37,863 nucleotides of DNA from an uncultured Alphaproteobacteria bacterium (lineage in GTDB: Bacteria; Pseudomonadota; Alphaproteobacteria; Bin95). Below are positions 8,323-16,993 of the stretch, piece by piece (position 1 is the first letter of the stretch; each line of letters opens with the position of its first letter). The DNA lies in NCBI GenBank assembly GCA_937891825.1, contig CALAHN010000119.1, positions 1 to 37,863 on the forward strand, read 5' to 3'. The notes under the pieces were generated by a model, which did not search any database, had not been told where the DNA came from, and saw only the letters and a list, made by a program, of their open reading frames with translations. The position numbers were made by a program, and so were the translations under genes.

Positions 8323-9933
8323 TTACAGCATTGCGGCGACGTCCCCGCCGGCGCCGCCGGTCGAGACGGCGCCGCGGATCGACGTGACGAGCGCCCGATG
8401 GTCCGGCAGTCCGGCGACGAGCCGCTTCTTCTGGGCCAGCAGATATTCCGAGAACTGCGACCATTCCAGCGGACTGGCGAACGTCTCCAGGCTGAGTTCC
8501 GGGCGGGCGACGATATCCGGCTGGGCCGCGCGCGGCGAATCGACGTCATAGAAACCCTTCCCGAACAGGCACATCTGGTTCGAGCTTGCCGGGAAAAGCT
8601 GCGCTTCAGGATGGTCGCGGTCGTTCGGCAGGGTCAGGCGCCAGCGCTCGAAATCCTCCCGGAGGCTATCGGGCGTCGGCAACTCCTTGCGGGCCGCCAC
8701 CCAATAGGGCTCGGACCGGTTGTTCAAGCGGTAGTGCAGGACGATGAAATCCCGCACTTCGTCCTGCAAGGTCATCATCACCTTGTTGTACTGATTGAGC
8801 ACGGCGTCCGGGAAATCCGAATCCGGCCAGAAGCCGATCAATTGGCGGTTGGCGACTTCGATCATGTAGATCGCGGTCGATTCCAGCGGTTCGATGAAGC
8901 CGCCGGACAAGCCGATGCCGACGACATTCTTGACCCAGGACCGCCGCATCCGGCCGATCCGCATCTGCAGCGTGCGCGGCTCCAGCCCGGCCGCCCGGTC
9001 GCCCAGATGCCGCATCAGTTCCTGCTTCGCTTCGTCGTCGCTCTTGAACTTCGACGAATACACATAACCAGTCCCGATGCGATGATAGAGCGGCACGTTC
9101 CAGGCCCAGCCCGCCGTCAGCGCGGTCGAGGTCGTGTAGGGCTGCAGCGGCTGGCCCTCGATATGGGGAATCTGCACGGCGCAGGCGCGGTCGTTCAGCA
9201 GGAATTCGTCATAGGAAATGAACGGCTCGCCCATCTCCTGGCCCAGCAGCAGGGAGCGGAAGCCGGTGCAATCGATGACCAGCTCGACCGGATGACGGCC
9301 GGTCCGCTCCAGGTTCAGGGCGGCGATAAAGCCCTTTTCGTCTTTTTCGACGGACATCATGTCGTCGCGGACATGCTCGACGCCGCGCTCGACAGAAATT
9401 TCCTTCAGGAACTCCGCGAGCAGACCGGCGTCTAGATGATAGGCATAGCGGAGATCCCGGTCGTAGTCGGCGGCGCCGATCTTGCGCGGCCCCAGGTTCC
9501 GGCCGACGACGGAGAGCACCGGCAACACGGAATCGCAGAAATCCCGCCGCCCGCCCGAGGCATATTGCCGGAAGTGATAGCCGGGATTGTGGCCGTTCAA
9601 AAACCGCGGCGCGGTGAAGGGATGGAAGAAATCCCTGGTCGCGCCATCCTCCCACTGGTTCCAGTTCGCGAACAGCACGCCGAGCTTGAAGGTCGCATTG
9701 CAGCGCGCGAAGAACTTCTGCTCGGGCACATCGAGCTGCTTCAGCAGCATGCTGATCGACGGCACCGTCGCCTCGCCGACGCCGATCGTCGGGATATTCG
9801 GCGATTCGATCAGCGTGATCTTGACGTCATCCCGCTGCGGCCGCCATTTCAGAACGGTGACAAGCGTGAGCGCGGTCATCCATCCAGCGGTGCCGCCGCC
9901 GACGATCGTGACGTTGGTGATGGGTTTGGCCAT
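8323..9933 (-). CDS. Flavin-dependent tryptophan-halogenase-family protein
   Basis: This 536-residue FAD enzyme of the PrnA/RebH superfamily oxidises chloride or bromide to a hypohalous species that is handed to a substrate. The FAD-binding GGGTAGW motif is at residues 12-18 and is followed by GVGEATVP (51-58). The catalytic lysine is K83 (NATFKLGVLF), equivalent to PrnA K79. The halogenase WxWxIP motif is present as WAWNVP (276-281), with Val for Ile, and separates it from plain monooxygenases. The EPLEST motif (348-353) contains the expected glutamate. It is 25 bases downstream of a luciferase-like gene. No flavin reductase, peptide synthetase or TonB receptor lies in the window, so substrate and reductase are unknown. 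A free indole/Trp substrate is only one possibility. Confidence 0.9.
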   Translation of the reverse strand: MAKPITNVTIVGGGTAGWMTALTLVTVLKWRPQRDDVKITLIESPNIPTIGVGEATVPSISMLLKQLDVPEQKFFARCNATFKLGVLFANWNQWEDGATRDFFHPFTAPRFLNGHNPGYHFRQYASGGRRDFCDSVLPVLSVVGRNLGPRKIGAADYDRDLRYAYHLDAGLLAEFLKEISVERGVEHVRDDMMSVEKDEKGFIAALNLERTGRHPVELVIDCTGFRSLLLGQEMGEPFISYDEFLLNDRACAVQIPHIEGQPLQPYTTSTALTAGWAWNVPLYHRIGTGYVYSSKFKSDDEAKQELMRHLGDRAAGLEPRTLQMRIGRMRRSWVKNVVGIGLSGGFIEPLESTAIYMIEVANRQLIGFWPDSDFPDAVLNQYNKVMMTLQDEVRDFIVLHYRLNNRSEPYWVAARKELPTPDSLREDFERWRLTLPNDRDHPEAQLFPASSNQMCLFGKGFYDVDSPRAAQPDIVARPELSLETFASPLEWSQFSEYLLAQKKRLVAGLPDHRALVTSIRGAVSTGGAGGDVAAML

Positions 9934-9958
9934 GGGCTTCGCTACCTGATGCTTCGGG

Positions 9959-11200
9959 TCAATCCTCGCCGGCGGCGGCGCGCGCCGCCTCCTTCGCCGC
10001 CATCTGCGCCTTGAGCTGTTCCGGCGTCAGGCGGACGATGTCCTCGTTCTGATGGCTGTAGAGATCGTATGGCTCGGTCGAGAGCTCCTCCAGCTCCAGG
10101 CGGCCGGACAGGACGTCGGCCTTCCACTGGGCATGCTCGGCTTCGCGGTCGTGGAATTCCGGCATGACCTCGCGCGCGAACAGCTCCAGGCTGTCGAGGA
10201 TATCCTGGTGGCTGGTCTTGCCGGCCTGGTTCAACAGGATCACCTGATCGACATGGGCGTCCTGGAAGGCCCGGAGCTTGCGGCGGATGGTTTCAGGCGA
10301 TCCGACGAGCGCGTTATCGACGGCCTGCCGCGCCTTGTCGGAATGGCGCCAGTCCTGATAGGCGGCCCAGAGGTCGCCCTCGCCCGGCGCGTCGACGCCG
10401 TGCCGGCCATAATAGGACAGCGCGAAAATGAAGAACGTCCAGCCGGCCGCCTTCTCCCGCGCTTCCTCGTCGGTTTCGGCGCACATGAAGCCGGAGACCA
10501 TGGCGATATTCGGGTTCGTCGGATAATCCGTGATCAGGTCCGAGCGATGCAGCAGGCAGTTGTAATAGCGATGCGCCCAGGCCTTCGCCGCTTCCGGCGA
10601 AATGAAGGTGAAGCCAAGCGCGCCCAGCCCCCAGGCGCCCGCCTGCGCGATCGTCTGGATATTCGAGCAGGCGACCCAAAGCGGCGGGTGCGGCTTCTGC
10701 ACCGGCTTCGGCACGACATTGCGCGCCGGGAACTTGTAGTATTCGCCGTCGAACGACCAATTGGTCTTGGTGAACATCGGGATCGTCGCCTTGACGGCCT
10801 CGATCCAGCGTTCCCGCTTGTCGCGAACGCGGATGTTGAAGGGATGCAGCTCCGCCGGCCCGGCGCCCTCGCCCATGCCGAACTCGACCCGCCCGCCGGA
10901 GACGAGATCCAGGGTCGCGACCTTCTCCGCGACCCGGTGCGGCTGGTTCGTGGTCAATTGCACGATGCCGTAGCCAAGCCGGATGTTCTTGGTGCGCTGG
11001 GACGCGGCGCCGAGAAAGACTTCCGGCGCGGCGGAGTGGGAATATTCCTCCAGGAAGTGATGCTCGACTTCCCAGGCATAGTCGTAGCCAAGCCTGTCCG
11101 CTGCTTCGACCTGGGCCAGCGCGTTCTGAAACAACGTGTATTCAGAATCCTCGCGCCACGGCCGCGGCAACTGCATCTCGTAAAAGACGCCGAATTTCAT
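9959..11200 (-). CDS. LLM-class flavin-dependent monooxygenase
   Basis: This 413-residue bacterial-luciferase-like (TIM barrel) protein begins MKFGVFYEMQLPRPW. It carries the family EHH motif (WEVEHHFLEEYSHS, about residues 43-56), as in alkanal and related two-component monooxygenases. The C-terminal portion (about 340-413) is charged and helical. FMNH2 from a separate reductase is expected as cosubstrate; no reductase is encoded nearby. A strong G-rich ribosome site precedes the ATG. It starts 17 bases after moaB and is followed by the halogenase after 25 bases, so the three are likely co-transcribed. Substrate unknown; Baeyer-Villiger or desulfonation-type chemistry are among the family's possibilities. 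Confidence 0.85.
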   Translation of the reverse strand: MKFGVFYEMQLPRPWREDSEYTLFQNALAQVEAADRLGYDYAWEVEHHFLEEYSHSAAPEVFLGAASQRTKNIRLGYGIVQLTTNQPHRVAEKVATLDLVSGGRVEFGMGEGAGPAELHPFNIRVRDKRERWIEAVKATIPMFTKTNWSFDGEYYKFPARNVVPKPVQKPHPPLWVACSNIQTIAQAGAWGLGALGFTFISPEAAKAWAHRYYNCLLHRSDLITDYPTNPNIAMVSGFMCAETDEEAREKAAGWTFFIFALSYYGRHGVDAPGEGDLWAAYQDWRHSDKARQAVDNALVGSPETIRRKLRAFQDAHVDQVILLNQAGKTSHQDILDSLELFAREVMPEFHDREAEHAQWKADVLSGRLELEELSTEPYDLYSHQNEDIVRLTPEQLKAQMAAKEAARAAAGED

Positions 11201-11217
11201 GGGTCCGTCCCCCCGGT

Positions 11218-11766
11218 TCAGCCGCCGCGCTGCGGCACATGCTCCAACAAGCGCGGCATGATCTCGACAAAGTTACAGGGTCGAAACCGGTTGTCCAGTT
11301 GATGCACGAGGATCTCGTCCCAGCCGTCGCGGCAGGCGCCGGAGGAACCGGGCAGCGCGAACAGATAGGTGCCGCCGGCGACGCCCGCCGTCGCCCGGGA
11401 CTGCATCGCCGAGGTGCCGATCTTCTGGAAGCTGATCCAGCGGAACGCCTCGCCAAAGCCGTCGATGCGCTTCTCATAGACCCTCTCGAACGCTTCCGGC
11501 GTGACGTCCCGGCCGGTGACGCCGGTGCCGCCGGTCGATATGACGCAATCGACCGACGGGTCCGCGATCCAGGCGCGCAACTGGGCGCTGATCACGTCGG
11601 CGTCGTCCTTCACGATCTCCCGGGCGACGATAGTGTGGCCTGCCGCCTTGGCCCGGTCGACCAGGGTCTGGCCGGAGGTGTCGTCGGCAAGCGAGCGCGT
11701 GTCGGAAACGGTCAGGATAGCGATATTGACCGGCACGAAGGGGCGGGTCGCGTCAAGCCCGGGCAT
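11218..11766 (-). CDS. moaB: MoaB, molybdenum cofactor biosynthesis protein
   Basis: This 182-residue molybdopterin-binding (MoCF) domain protein has the signature STGGTGVTGRDVTPE and the C-terminal FALPGSSGACRDGWDEI, both diagnostic for MoaB/Mog adenylyltransferases, which activate molybdopterin before metal insertion. The ATG at 11766 was chosen because AGGAG lies seven bases upstream and the protein then begins like other MoaB proteins. A longer open frame upstream would overlap the transglycosylase gene. It starts four bases after the transglycosylase stop. No other molybdenum genes are in the window. Confidence 0.93.
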   Translation of the reverse strand: MPGLDATRPFVPVNIAILTVSDTRSLADDTSGQTLVDRAKAAGHTIVAREIVKDDADVISAQLRAWIADPSVDCVISTGGTGVTGRDVTPEAFERVYEKRIDGFGEAFRWISFQKIGTSAMQSRATAGVAGGTYLFALPGSSGACRDGWDEILVHQLDNRFRPCNFVEIMPRLLEHVPQRGG

Positions 11767-11770
11767 GGCG

Positions 11771-13480
11771 TCACTCCTGTTTGGCGTAAATCGGCCAGCG
11801 GCCTTGCGCCACGTCATCGCGGCTGGGCGCCGGCTGGCCCATGCGGTCCCTGTAGATCCAATAGTTCGCGAGCACGCGCTCGACAAAGACGCGCGTCTCC
11901 CGGGATGGGATCGATTCGATGAACAGCAGCGGATCGTCGTTGTCCTTGATCTCGCGGCGCCAGCGGATCAAGTTCCCGATCCCGGCATTGTAGGCGATCG
12001 CCAGCCGGAACAGGCCGCCATTGACGGCTTCCTTCTCCAGCAGATAGCGAATGTAACGCGCGCCGATCTCGACATTCTGCTTCGGGTCGAACAAGCCGTC
12101 CCGCCGCGCGCCGATATAGCGATCCTCGCCGAGCACATAGTTCGCGGTCGTCGGCAGCACCTGCATCAGGCCGCGCGCTCCGGCGGGGCTGGCGGCGCGC
12201 GGGTTGAACTGGGACTCCTGCCGCATGAACGCGAACAGCAGCGCCTGATCGACGCCGGCATTCGATGACGGCTTCCACGGCGCGACCGGGAAATAGCCGG
12301 CCGCGATATACTCGCTGCCCCGGCCTCTCAGCTTGTGGGCGGCCTGGATGGCGGCGCGCGGCGTCTTATAGGCGATGGCGGCCGCCAGGATGGCCCGCAA
12401 CAAGGCCGGATTCGCTTCGTCGACCAGGGGCTGCAGTTCCTGATCGGCGCGCCAGTACTCCTTGATCTGCATCAGGGCAAGCGCCCGCTTGCCGGCCTTC
12501 ACCTGTTCCAGGCGCTTCAACTCCGCCTTGCCGACTTGCGGCTCGCGCCAGTCGAACGGGCTCGCCGCCTCCAGGGCATGCAACGCCAGTTGGCCGTAGA
12601 ACGTATGATCGTGGGTCGCGGCCATGGAGAGCCATTTCCGCGCCTTGCCGATGTCCTTCAGGGCCAGATGGATGCGGCCCGCCCAGAATGCCCCGGCGGC
12701 CGACGTCCACGAGGTCGCGCCCTCCGCCATCGCATTGGCTTCGAAGTGCCCGATGGCGCGGTCGATCCAGCCCTGGCGGTACGCCGCGAGGCCGGCGACC
12801 CAGTGGGCCTGGCCGACCGCCGCGCCGGAGCGTTTGGCCGCGATCGCCGCGATGCGGTAGGCATTCTGATCCTCGCCGTCAACGAAATAGCCCATGGCGA
12901 TCAGGGCCGCGAGCAGATCGTGCTGGCTGGCGGGCAGCGTCCGGCGGGCTTCCCTGCCGTTCAGAACACCTTCGGCGCCGGCATTATCGCCCTTGCGCAC
13001 CAGGCTTTTGATCGTGTTCGCGATCCGCTCCTGCTGGCCGACGAACGGCAAGGGCCGCGGCTGAATTTCGCCGACCAGCGCGCGAATGTGCTCCTTGCCG
13101 TAGACTGGCTGCGGCGGATTGCTCGCGTTGCCGGGCTTCCGCTTCATCGCCAGCGAAAATGCCCGAAACGCCTCCGGGTGGTCGTTATAGCGCTTCAGCC
13201 AGTCGCGAAGCTCGACGAAGCTCGACTTGTAGGCCGTTGGGTGCAGGTAGCGTTGAAACTGCACGTGCCCCAGCAGGATCTTGTTCTGCAGCTTGGCGAT
13301 CAGCCGGTCGGCCGCCTTGAAATCGCCGTCGTCCTGCAGCGCGAAGATCTGCTTGTAGCGGACGGCGTCATCCGCGCTCAGGATGGTGATTTCCGGCGCT
13401 GCGGCGCCTGCAGGCAAGGCGAAAATCGCCGCCAGCGCCATCAGGGCCGCAAGGCCAATTCGCCGTACATGATCGGTCAC
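11771..13480 (-). CDS. Soluble lytic murein transglycosylase (Slt70-like)
   Basis: This 569-residue periplasmic enzyme cleaves the MurNAc-GlcNAc bond of peptidoglycan, forming anhydro ends. It has a signal peptide (positively charged start, hydrophobic residues 8-24, cleavage near AGAAA) and a long alpha-helical superhelix to about residue 400. A C-terminal SLT domain carries catalytic E422 in MRQESQFNPRAASPAGARGLMQV and the later AYNAG motif. The start codon is GTG; an AGGA lies somewhat far upstream, but no better start precedes the signal peptide. It is directly followed by moaB. Confidence 0.93.
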   Translation of the reverse strand: MTDHVRRIGLAALMALAAIFALPAGAAAPEITILSADDAVRYKQIFALQDDGDFKAADRLIAKLQNKILLGHVQFQRYLHPTAYKSSFVELRDWLKRYNDHPEAFRAFSLAMKRKPGNASNPPQPVYGKEHIRALVGEIQPRPLPFVGQQERIANTIKSLVRKGDNAGAEGVLNGREARRTLPASQHDLLAALIAMGYFVDGEDQNAYRIAAIAAKRSGAAVGQAHWVAGLAAYRQGWIDRAIGHFEANAMAEGATSWTSAAGAFWAGRIHLALKDIGKARKWLSMAATHDHTFYGQLALHALEAASPFDWREPQVGKAELKRLEQVKAGKRALALMQIKEYWRADQELQPLVDEANPALLRAILAAAIAYKTPRAAIQAAHKLRGRGSEYIAAGYFPVAPWKPSSNAGVDQALLFAFMRQESQFNPRAASPAGARGLMQVLPTTANYVLGEDRYIGARRDGLFDPKQNVEIGARYIRYLLEKEAVNGGLFRLAIAYNAGIGNLIRWRREIKDNDDPLLFIESIPSRETRVFVERVLANYWIYRDRMGQPAPSRDDVAQGRWPIYAKQE

Positions 13481-13569
13481 GAGCCGTTAATATTCCTATG
13501 CATCGAAGGCAGACGCCGCATTCATCTATCGCAGCCCAGCCGCAAGCGGAAGATGGCCATGTCTGGGAC

Positions 13570-14466
13570 CTAGGCCGCCTCCTCGTCCGGTTGCAGCGCC
13601 GCCAGCGCGGCGAGGATCGGCTGCATGTCGCCTTTTGCGATCAAGGCATGATCCATGATCGGCTGGATCGCGACCTGATCCGCGCCTGCATCCAGGTGCA
13701 ACTGGATGCGCGCCCGGATCGCATCCGCGTCTCCCCAGGCGACCATCCCGTCCATGAACCGATCCGACCCCTCGCCGGCGAGGTCGGCTTCGGCGAAGCC
13801 AAGGCGCAGCCAGTTGTTCCGGTAGTTCGGCAAGGTCATGTAGCGGGTGAGCTCCATCCGCGCTAGCCGTCGGCCTTCGCTTGCGTCCTTGACCAGGGCG
13901 ACTTTCTGCTCGACCACCAGCCGCCGGTCCGGCCCGAGCGTGGCGCGGGCGAATTCGGTATGCTCTGGCGTGACATTGTAGGGCAGCGCCCCTTGCGCCA
14001 ACTCGCCCGAGAGCGCCAGCATCTTCGGCCCAAGCGCGCCCAGCATGATTGGGAGATTGGTCGACTGCCCAAGCTTGTGCTGGCAGGCATAGATCGCTTC
14101 CAGATACATCCGCATCGCCGCCAGGGGCTTCTCGTAGGCATGACCGCGCATGCCGGAGACAATCGGGGCGTGGGAGACGCCAAGCCCCAGCGTGAAGCGG
14201 CCGTCGGAGAGCGCATTCAGGGTCCTGACGCCATTGCCGGCGGACATGGGATCGCGGGCATAGATATTTGCGATCGAACTGCCGACTTTCATGGTCTTCA
14301 GGCGATGCAGCAGGGCCGCGCCCAGGGCCATCGATTCCGAAATCGCCGATTCCGGATACCAGAACGTGTCATAGCCCAGCGCTTCGGCGCGGGCGGCCAC
14401 GGCGAAGGCGTTCGCATAACCCAGACGATCGAGGGATTGCCAGACGCCCAGTTGCTCAGCGCGCAT
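13570..14466 (-). CDS. LLM-class F420-dependent-type oxidoreductase
   Basis: This 298-residue luciferase-like TIM-barrel protein resembles the F420-dependent subgroup (TIGR03620-like). It has the opening GVWQSLDRLGYANA, a central GRFTLGLGVSHAP and the compact length typical of single-subunit oxidoreductases. It lacks the EHH motif of the alkane/alkanal group. Either F420H2 or FMN could be the cofactor. The stop of the upstream esterase gene is 21 bases before its start, so esterase and oxidoreductase are probably one operon. Substrate unknown. Confidence 0.82.
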   Translation of the reverse strand: MRAEQLGVWQSLDRLGYANAFAVAARAEALGYDTFWYPESAISESMALGAALLHRLKTMKVGSSIANIYARDPMSAGNGVRTLNALSDGRFTLGLGVSHAPIVSGMRGHAYEKPLAAMRMYLEAIYACQHKLGQSTNLPIMLGALGPKMLALSGELAQGALPYNVTPEHTEFARATLGPDRRLVVEQKVALVKDASEGRRLARMELTRYMTLPNYRNNWLRLGFAEADLAGEGSDRFMDGMVAWGDADAIRARIQLHLDAGADQVAIQPIMDHALIAKGDMQPILAALAALQPDEEAA

Positions 14467-14487
14467 GCTTTTGCTTTCTCAAAATCG

Positions 14488-15597
14488 TCAGTTCAGGCCC
14501 AGGAACCAGTCCAAGGTAGGGCCAACCTCGTCCTCAGGGAAGACATGGGCGCGATCCGCGAGCTCGCGATAGATCACAGGCGCCTGCGCCTCGCGGAATG
14601 CCGCCGCCGCCGTGCGCGCCACATCGACCGGAAACATCCAGTCCCGGGCGCCATGGGTCAGCCGCACCGGCAGCGAGCGGAGCCGTGCTGGAGACGCGAA
14701 CTCCAGCAGCATCGGATGAAAGCTCGCGGCGAAGGGCGCGAGCGCCGTCGCCGGGCCGCCGTCCAGCAAGCCCGCGACATAGGCGAACGTGCCGCCGTCG
14801 CTCATGCCCGTCAGCAGCACGCGGCTCCGGTCGAGCGCCTGACCTTCCGCCGCCACGGCGTCGAGGATGCGCAGGAGGTTCGGGCTGTCCACATCGTCGC
14901 CCATGATCGCCCAGGTCTCGCCGAGCGCTGTCGGCGCGATCAGGACGACGCCGCGCGCCCGTGCGCCCGGCAGCCAGCTCCAGAGGAAATCCGGACCATT
15001 GCCGCGCCCGCCATGCAGCGCCAGCACGACCGGCGCCGGCGTCGACGGATCGAGATATTCCGGAATGTAGGCCGCATGGCCGCCGCGCGCCCCGCCCGTC
15101 GGCCCCGGCGCTTCGATCAGGCCGCCATGCCCGTTCCCGGCATCCGCCGCGGCATCCAGCCGGGCGAGCACGTCCGGCGCTTCGCGGCGGTCATGGGAGA
15201 GGAAATACTGGCTGATCGGCGGCGATAGCGCCGCCAGGGGATAAAGCGCCTGCTCCGCCGCCCGATGCTGGCGAAGCGCCCGGCGCGCGACGCGCAGGGC
15301 GTCGAAGCCGTCCGCCGCCGCCGCGGCCTTGAGGCCGTCCATCGCCGCCAGGGCGTCCCCGGCGGCTCCGTCGATCGCGTCCCGGAAGGCCGCCAGGGCG
15401 TCCGGCCAATCCGCCTGCCGGAACGGCGCAAGCGACGCCGCGAGCCCGGCCTCCGGTCCTTCGATCGCCTGAACGAGCGGCGCCATCCCGTATGGATCGA
15501 CCCGCTGCCGCGCCCAGGCAAGCAAATCCATGACATGCAGCAGCGGCAACACCGTATCGGCGACAGCTTGCAGTATTTCGGAATGGGCATTGGTCAT
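14488..15597 (-). CDS. Serine esterase of the phospholipase/carboxylesterase type
   Basis: This 369-residue protein consists of a mostly helical, alanine-rich N-terminal domain (about 1-150) fused to an alpha/beta hydrolase domain. The catalytic domain has LALHGGRGNGPDF (oxyanion loop near 195), nucleophile S266 in GMSDGG, acid D319 in HGARDW, and base H351 in DRAHVF. This resembles carboxylesterases and polyhydroxybutyrate-depolymerase-like esterases. No signal peptide is evident. It is transcribed away from the MFS transporter, with a 16-base palindrome between them. The N-terminal domain is not recognised and may serve substrate binding. Confidence 0.78.
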   Translation of the reverse strand: MTNAHSEILQAVADTVLPLLHVMDLLAWARQRVDPYGMAPLVQAIEGPEAGLAASLAPFRQADWPDALAAFRDAIDGAAGDALAAMDGLKAAAAADGFDALRVARRALRQHRAAEQALYPLAALSPPISQYFLSHDRREAPDVLARLDAAADAGNGHGGLIEAPGPTGGARGGHAAYIPEYLDPSTPAPVVLALHGGRGNGPDFLWSWLPGARARGVVLIAPTALGETWAIMGDDVDSPNLLRILDAVAAEGQALDRSRVLLTGMSDGGTFAYVAGLLDGGPATALAPFAASFHPMLLEFASPARLRSLPVRLTHGARDWMFPVDVARTAAAAFREAQAPVIYRELADRAHVFPEDEVGPTLDWFLGLN

Positions 15598-15641
15598 GGC
15601 CGCCAGCCTGACACAGCCGGCGGGCGGCCGAAAGCGGGCAG

Positions 15642-15657
15642 GCCAAGGCGCCTTGGC
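15642..15657. promoter_or_regulatory. 16-base perfect palindrome between divergent genes
   Basis: GCCAAGGCGCCTTGGC is a perfect 16-base palindrome with no spacer, in the 93-base gap between the esterase (minus) and the MFS transporter (plus). Its centre is about 41 bases from the transporter ATG and 52 from the esterase ATG. That position suits an operator controlling both directions, but no regulator gene is adjacent and no second copy was noticed in the window. Confidence 0.4.
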
Positions 15658-15690
15658 GGGGCTTCGATCTCCGGCCTAAGCTTCGCCGCA

Positions 15691-16917
15691 ATGACCAAGC
15701 CCGCCCCCTTCTTCGCCGCCTTCCGCTTCTCGAGCTTTCGGTTCCAGTGGCCTTCGGATCTCCTCGCCTCCTGGGCGCTTGAGATGGAAGTGCTGATTCT
15801 GAACTGGTTCGTCCTGATCGAAACGCAATCGGTGACGGCGCTCGCGCTGTTCGCGGGCCTGCAATATCTGGGGTCCCTGATCGCGCCGGCGATGGGCGCG
15901 CTCGCCGACCGTGTCGGCCGCAAGCGCACCCTCGCGACCCTGCGCGCGCTGTATGCCTGTCTGGCGCTGCTGGTGATGACGCTCGACCTCTCCGGCGGGC
16001 TTGAGGCGATCTACATCTTCATCATCGCCGCCGTCGCAGGGTTGATCCGGCCTTCCGACCTGGTCATGCGAAACGCGCTGATCGGGGACACCATGCCCGC
16101 CGACCGACTGGCGAACGCCATGGGCCTGTCGCGCATGACCATGGATTCGGCCAGGGTCGCCGGCGCGCTGATGGGCGCCGGGCTGCTGGTGACCCTGGGC
16201 CTGGGCTATGCCTATGCGTTCGTGGCGCTGCTCTATATCGCGAGCTTCTGCCTCACCCTCGGCGTCGCCCATGTCGCGACCGCGAACGAAAGCCAGACAC
16301 GCCCCAAGCCCTTCGCCCAGGTCATGGACGGCTTGCGGTATGTCGTGCGAACGCCCGCCGTGCTGGCCCTGATGTGGCTGGCCTTCCTGGTCAATCTGAC
16401 GGGCTATCCGCTGGTTTCGAACAGCGGGCTCCTGTCCTATGTCGCCCGGGAAATCTATGGGCTGGACGCGACCGGCCTGTCCCATCTGGCGACCAGTTTC
16501 GGCATAGGGTCGCTTGCGGCTTCGATCGTCATGGCGGCGACGGGCGGCGCGGCGAAGCCTGTGCGGCTGGCGTTTCTGGGCTCCGCCGTATGGCACCTGC
16601 TGTTGATCGCCTATGGCCTGTCGACCACAAAGCTGGAAGGCCTCGCGGTGCTTGGCCTGATCGGCTTTACCCAGGGCATCGCCATGATTTCCATGGCGGT
16701 CGCCTTGCTGCGGCTCGCGGACGCATCGGTGCGCGGCCGGGTGATGGGCGTGCGCATGCTCGCGGTCTATGGCTTGCCGCTCGGGCTCGCCGCGACCGGA
16801 TCGCTGACAGCGGCCCTGGGCTTCCAGGCGACCGTGCTGACAGCCTCGACGCTTGGGCTGGCGACGATCGCGCTGATCGCATGGCGGTGGCGCGCGGCGC
16901 TGTTCCGGGCGCCGTGA
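15691..16917 (+). CDS. Major facilitator superfamily transporter (DHA3/EntS-like)
   Basis: This inner-membrane exporter has 408 residues and about twelve hydrophobic segments. The cytoplasmic loop after the second segment has the MFS motif A as GALADRVGRKRTL (about residues 69-81). The even distribution of helices and overall length fit the DHA3 group of drug or siderophore exporters. The ATG at 15691 places the first membrane segment normally; a much longer frame upstream would run through the divergent esterase gene and is rejected. The substrate is unknown. Confidence 0.88.
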   Translation: MTKPAPFFAAFRFSSFRFQWPSDLLASWALEMEVLILNWFVLIETQSVTALALFAGLQYLGSLIAPAMGALADRVGRKRTLATLRALYACLALLVMTLDLSGGLEAIYIFIIAAVAGLIRPSDLVMRNALIGDTMPADRLANAMGLSRMTMDSARVAGALMGAGLLVTLGLGYAYAFVALLYIASFCLTLGVAHVATANESQTRPKPFAQVMDGLRYVVRTPAVLALMWLAFLVNLTGYPLVSNSGLLSYVAREIYGLDATGLSHLATSFGIGSLAASIVMAATGGAAKPVRLAFLGSAVWHLLLIAYGLSTTKLEGLAVLGLIGFTQGIAMISMAVALLRLADASVRGRVMGVRMLAVYGLPLGLAATGSLTAALGFQATVLTASTLGLATIALIAWRWRAALFRAP

Positions 16918-16993
16918 CGGCTTGCGCGGCGGCGGCTGTCTGACGTACCAGCAGGGTGCCAACCCGCCGCACGTCTCCGGAGCGCCCAACACG

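Noticed and set aside
7084-9435. A 783-codon open frame on the plus strand
   Set aside because: It runs antisense to the halogenase, hydrolase and kinase genes, all of which have intact motifs. Its own translation is Arg/His/Gly/Asp-rich without any recognisable domain, which is typical of a shadow frame in GC-rich DNA.
15265-15690. An upstream extension of the MFS gene
   Set aside because: It would overlap most of the esterase N-terminal region on the other strand and adds a charged sequence ahead of the first membrane helix. The ATG at 15691 fits the family.
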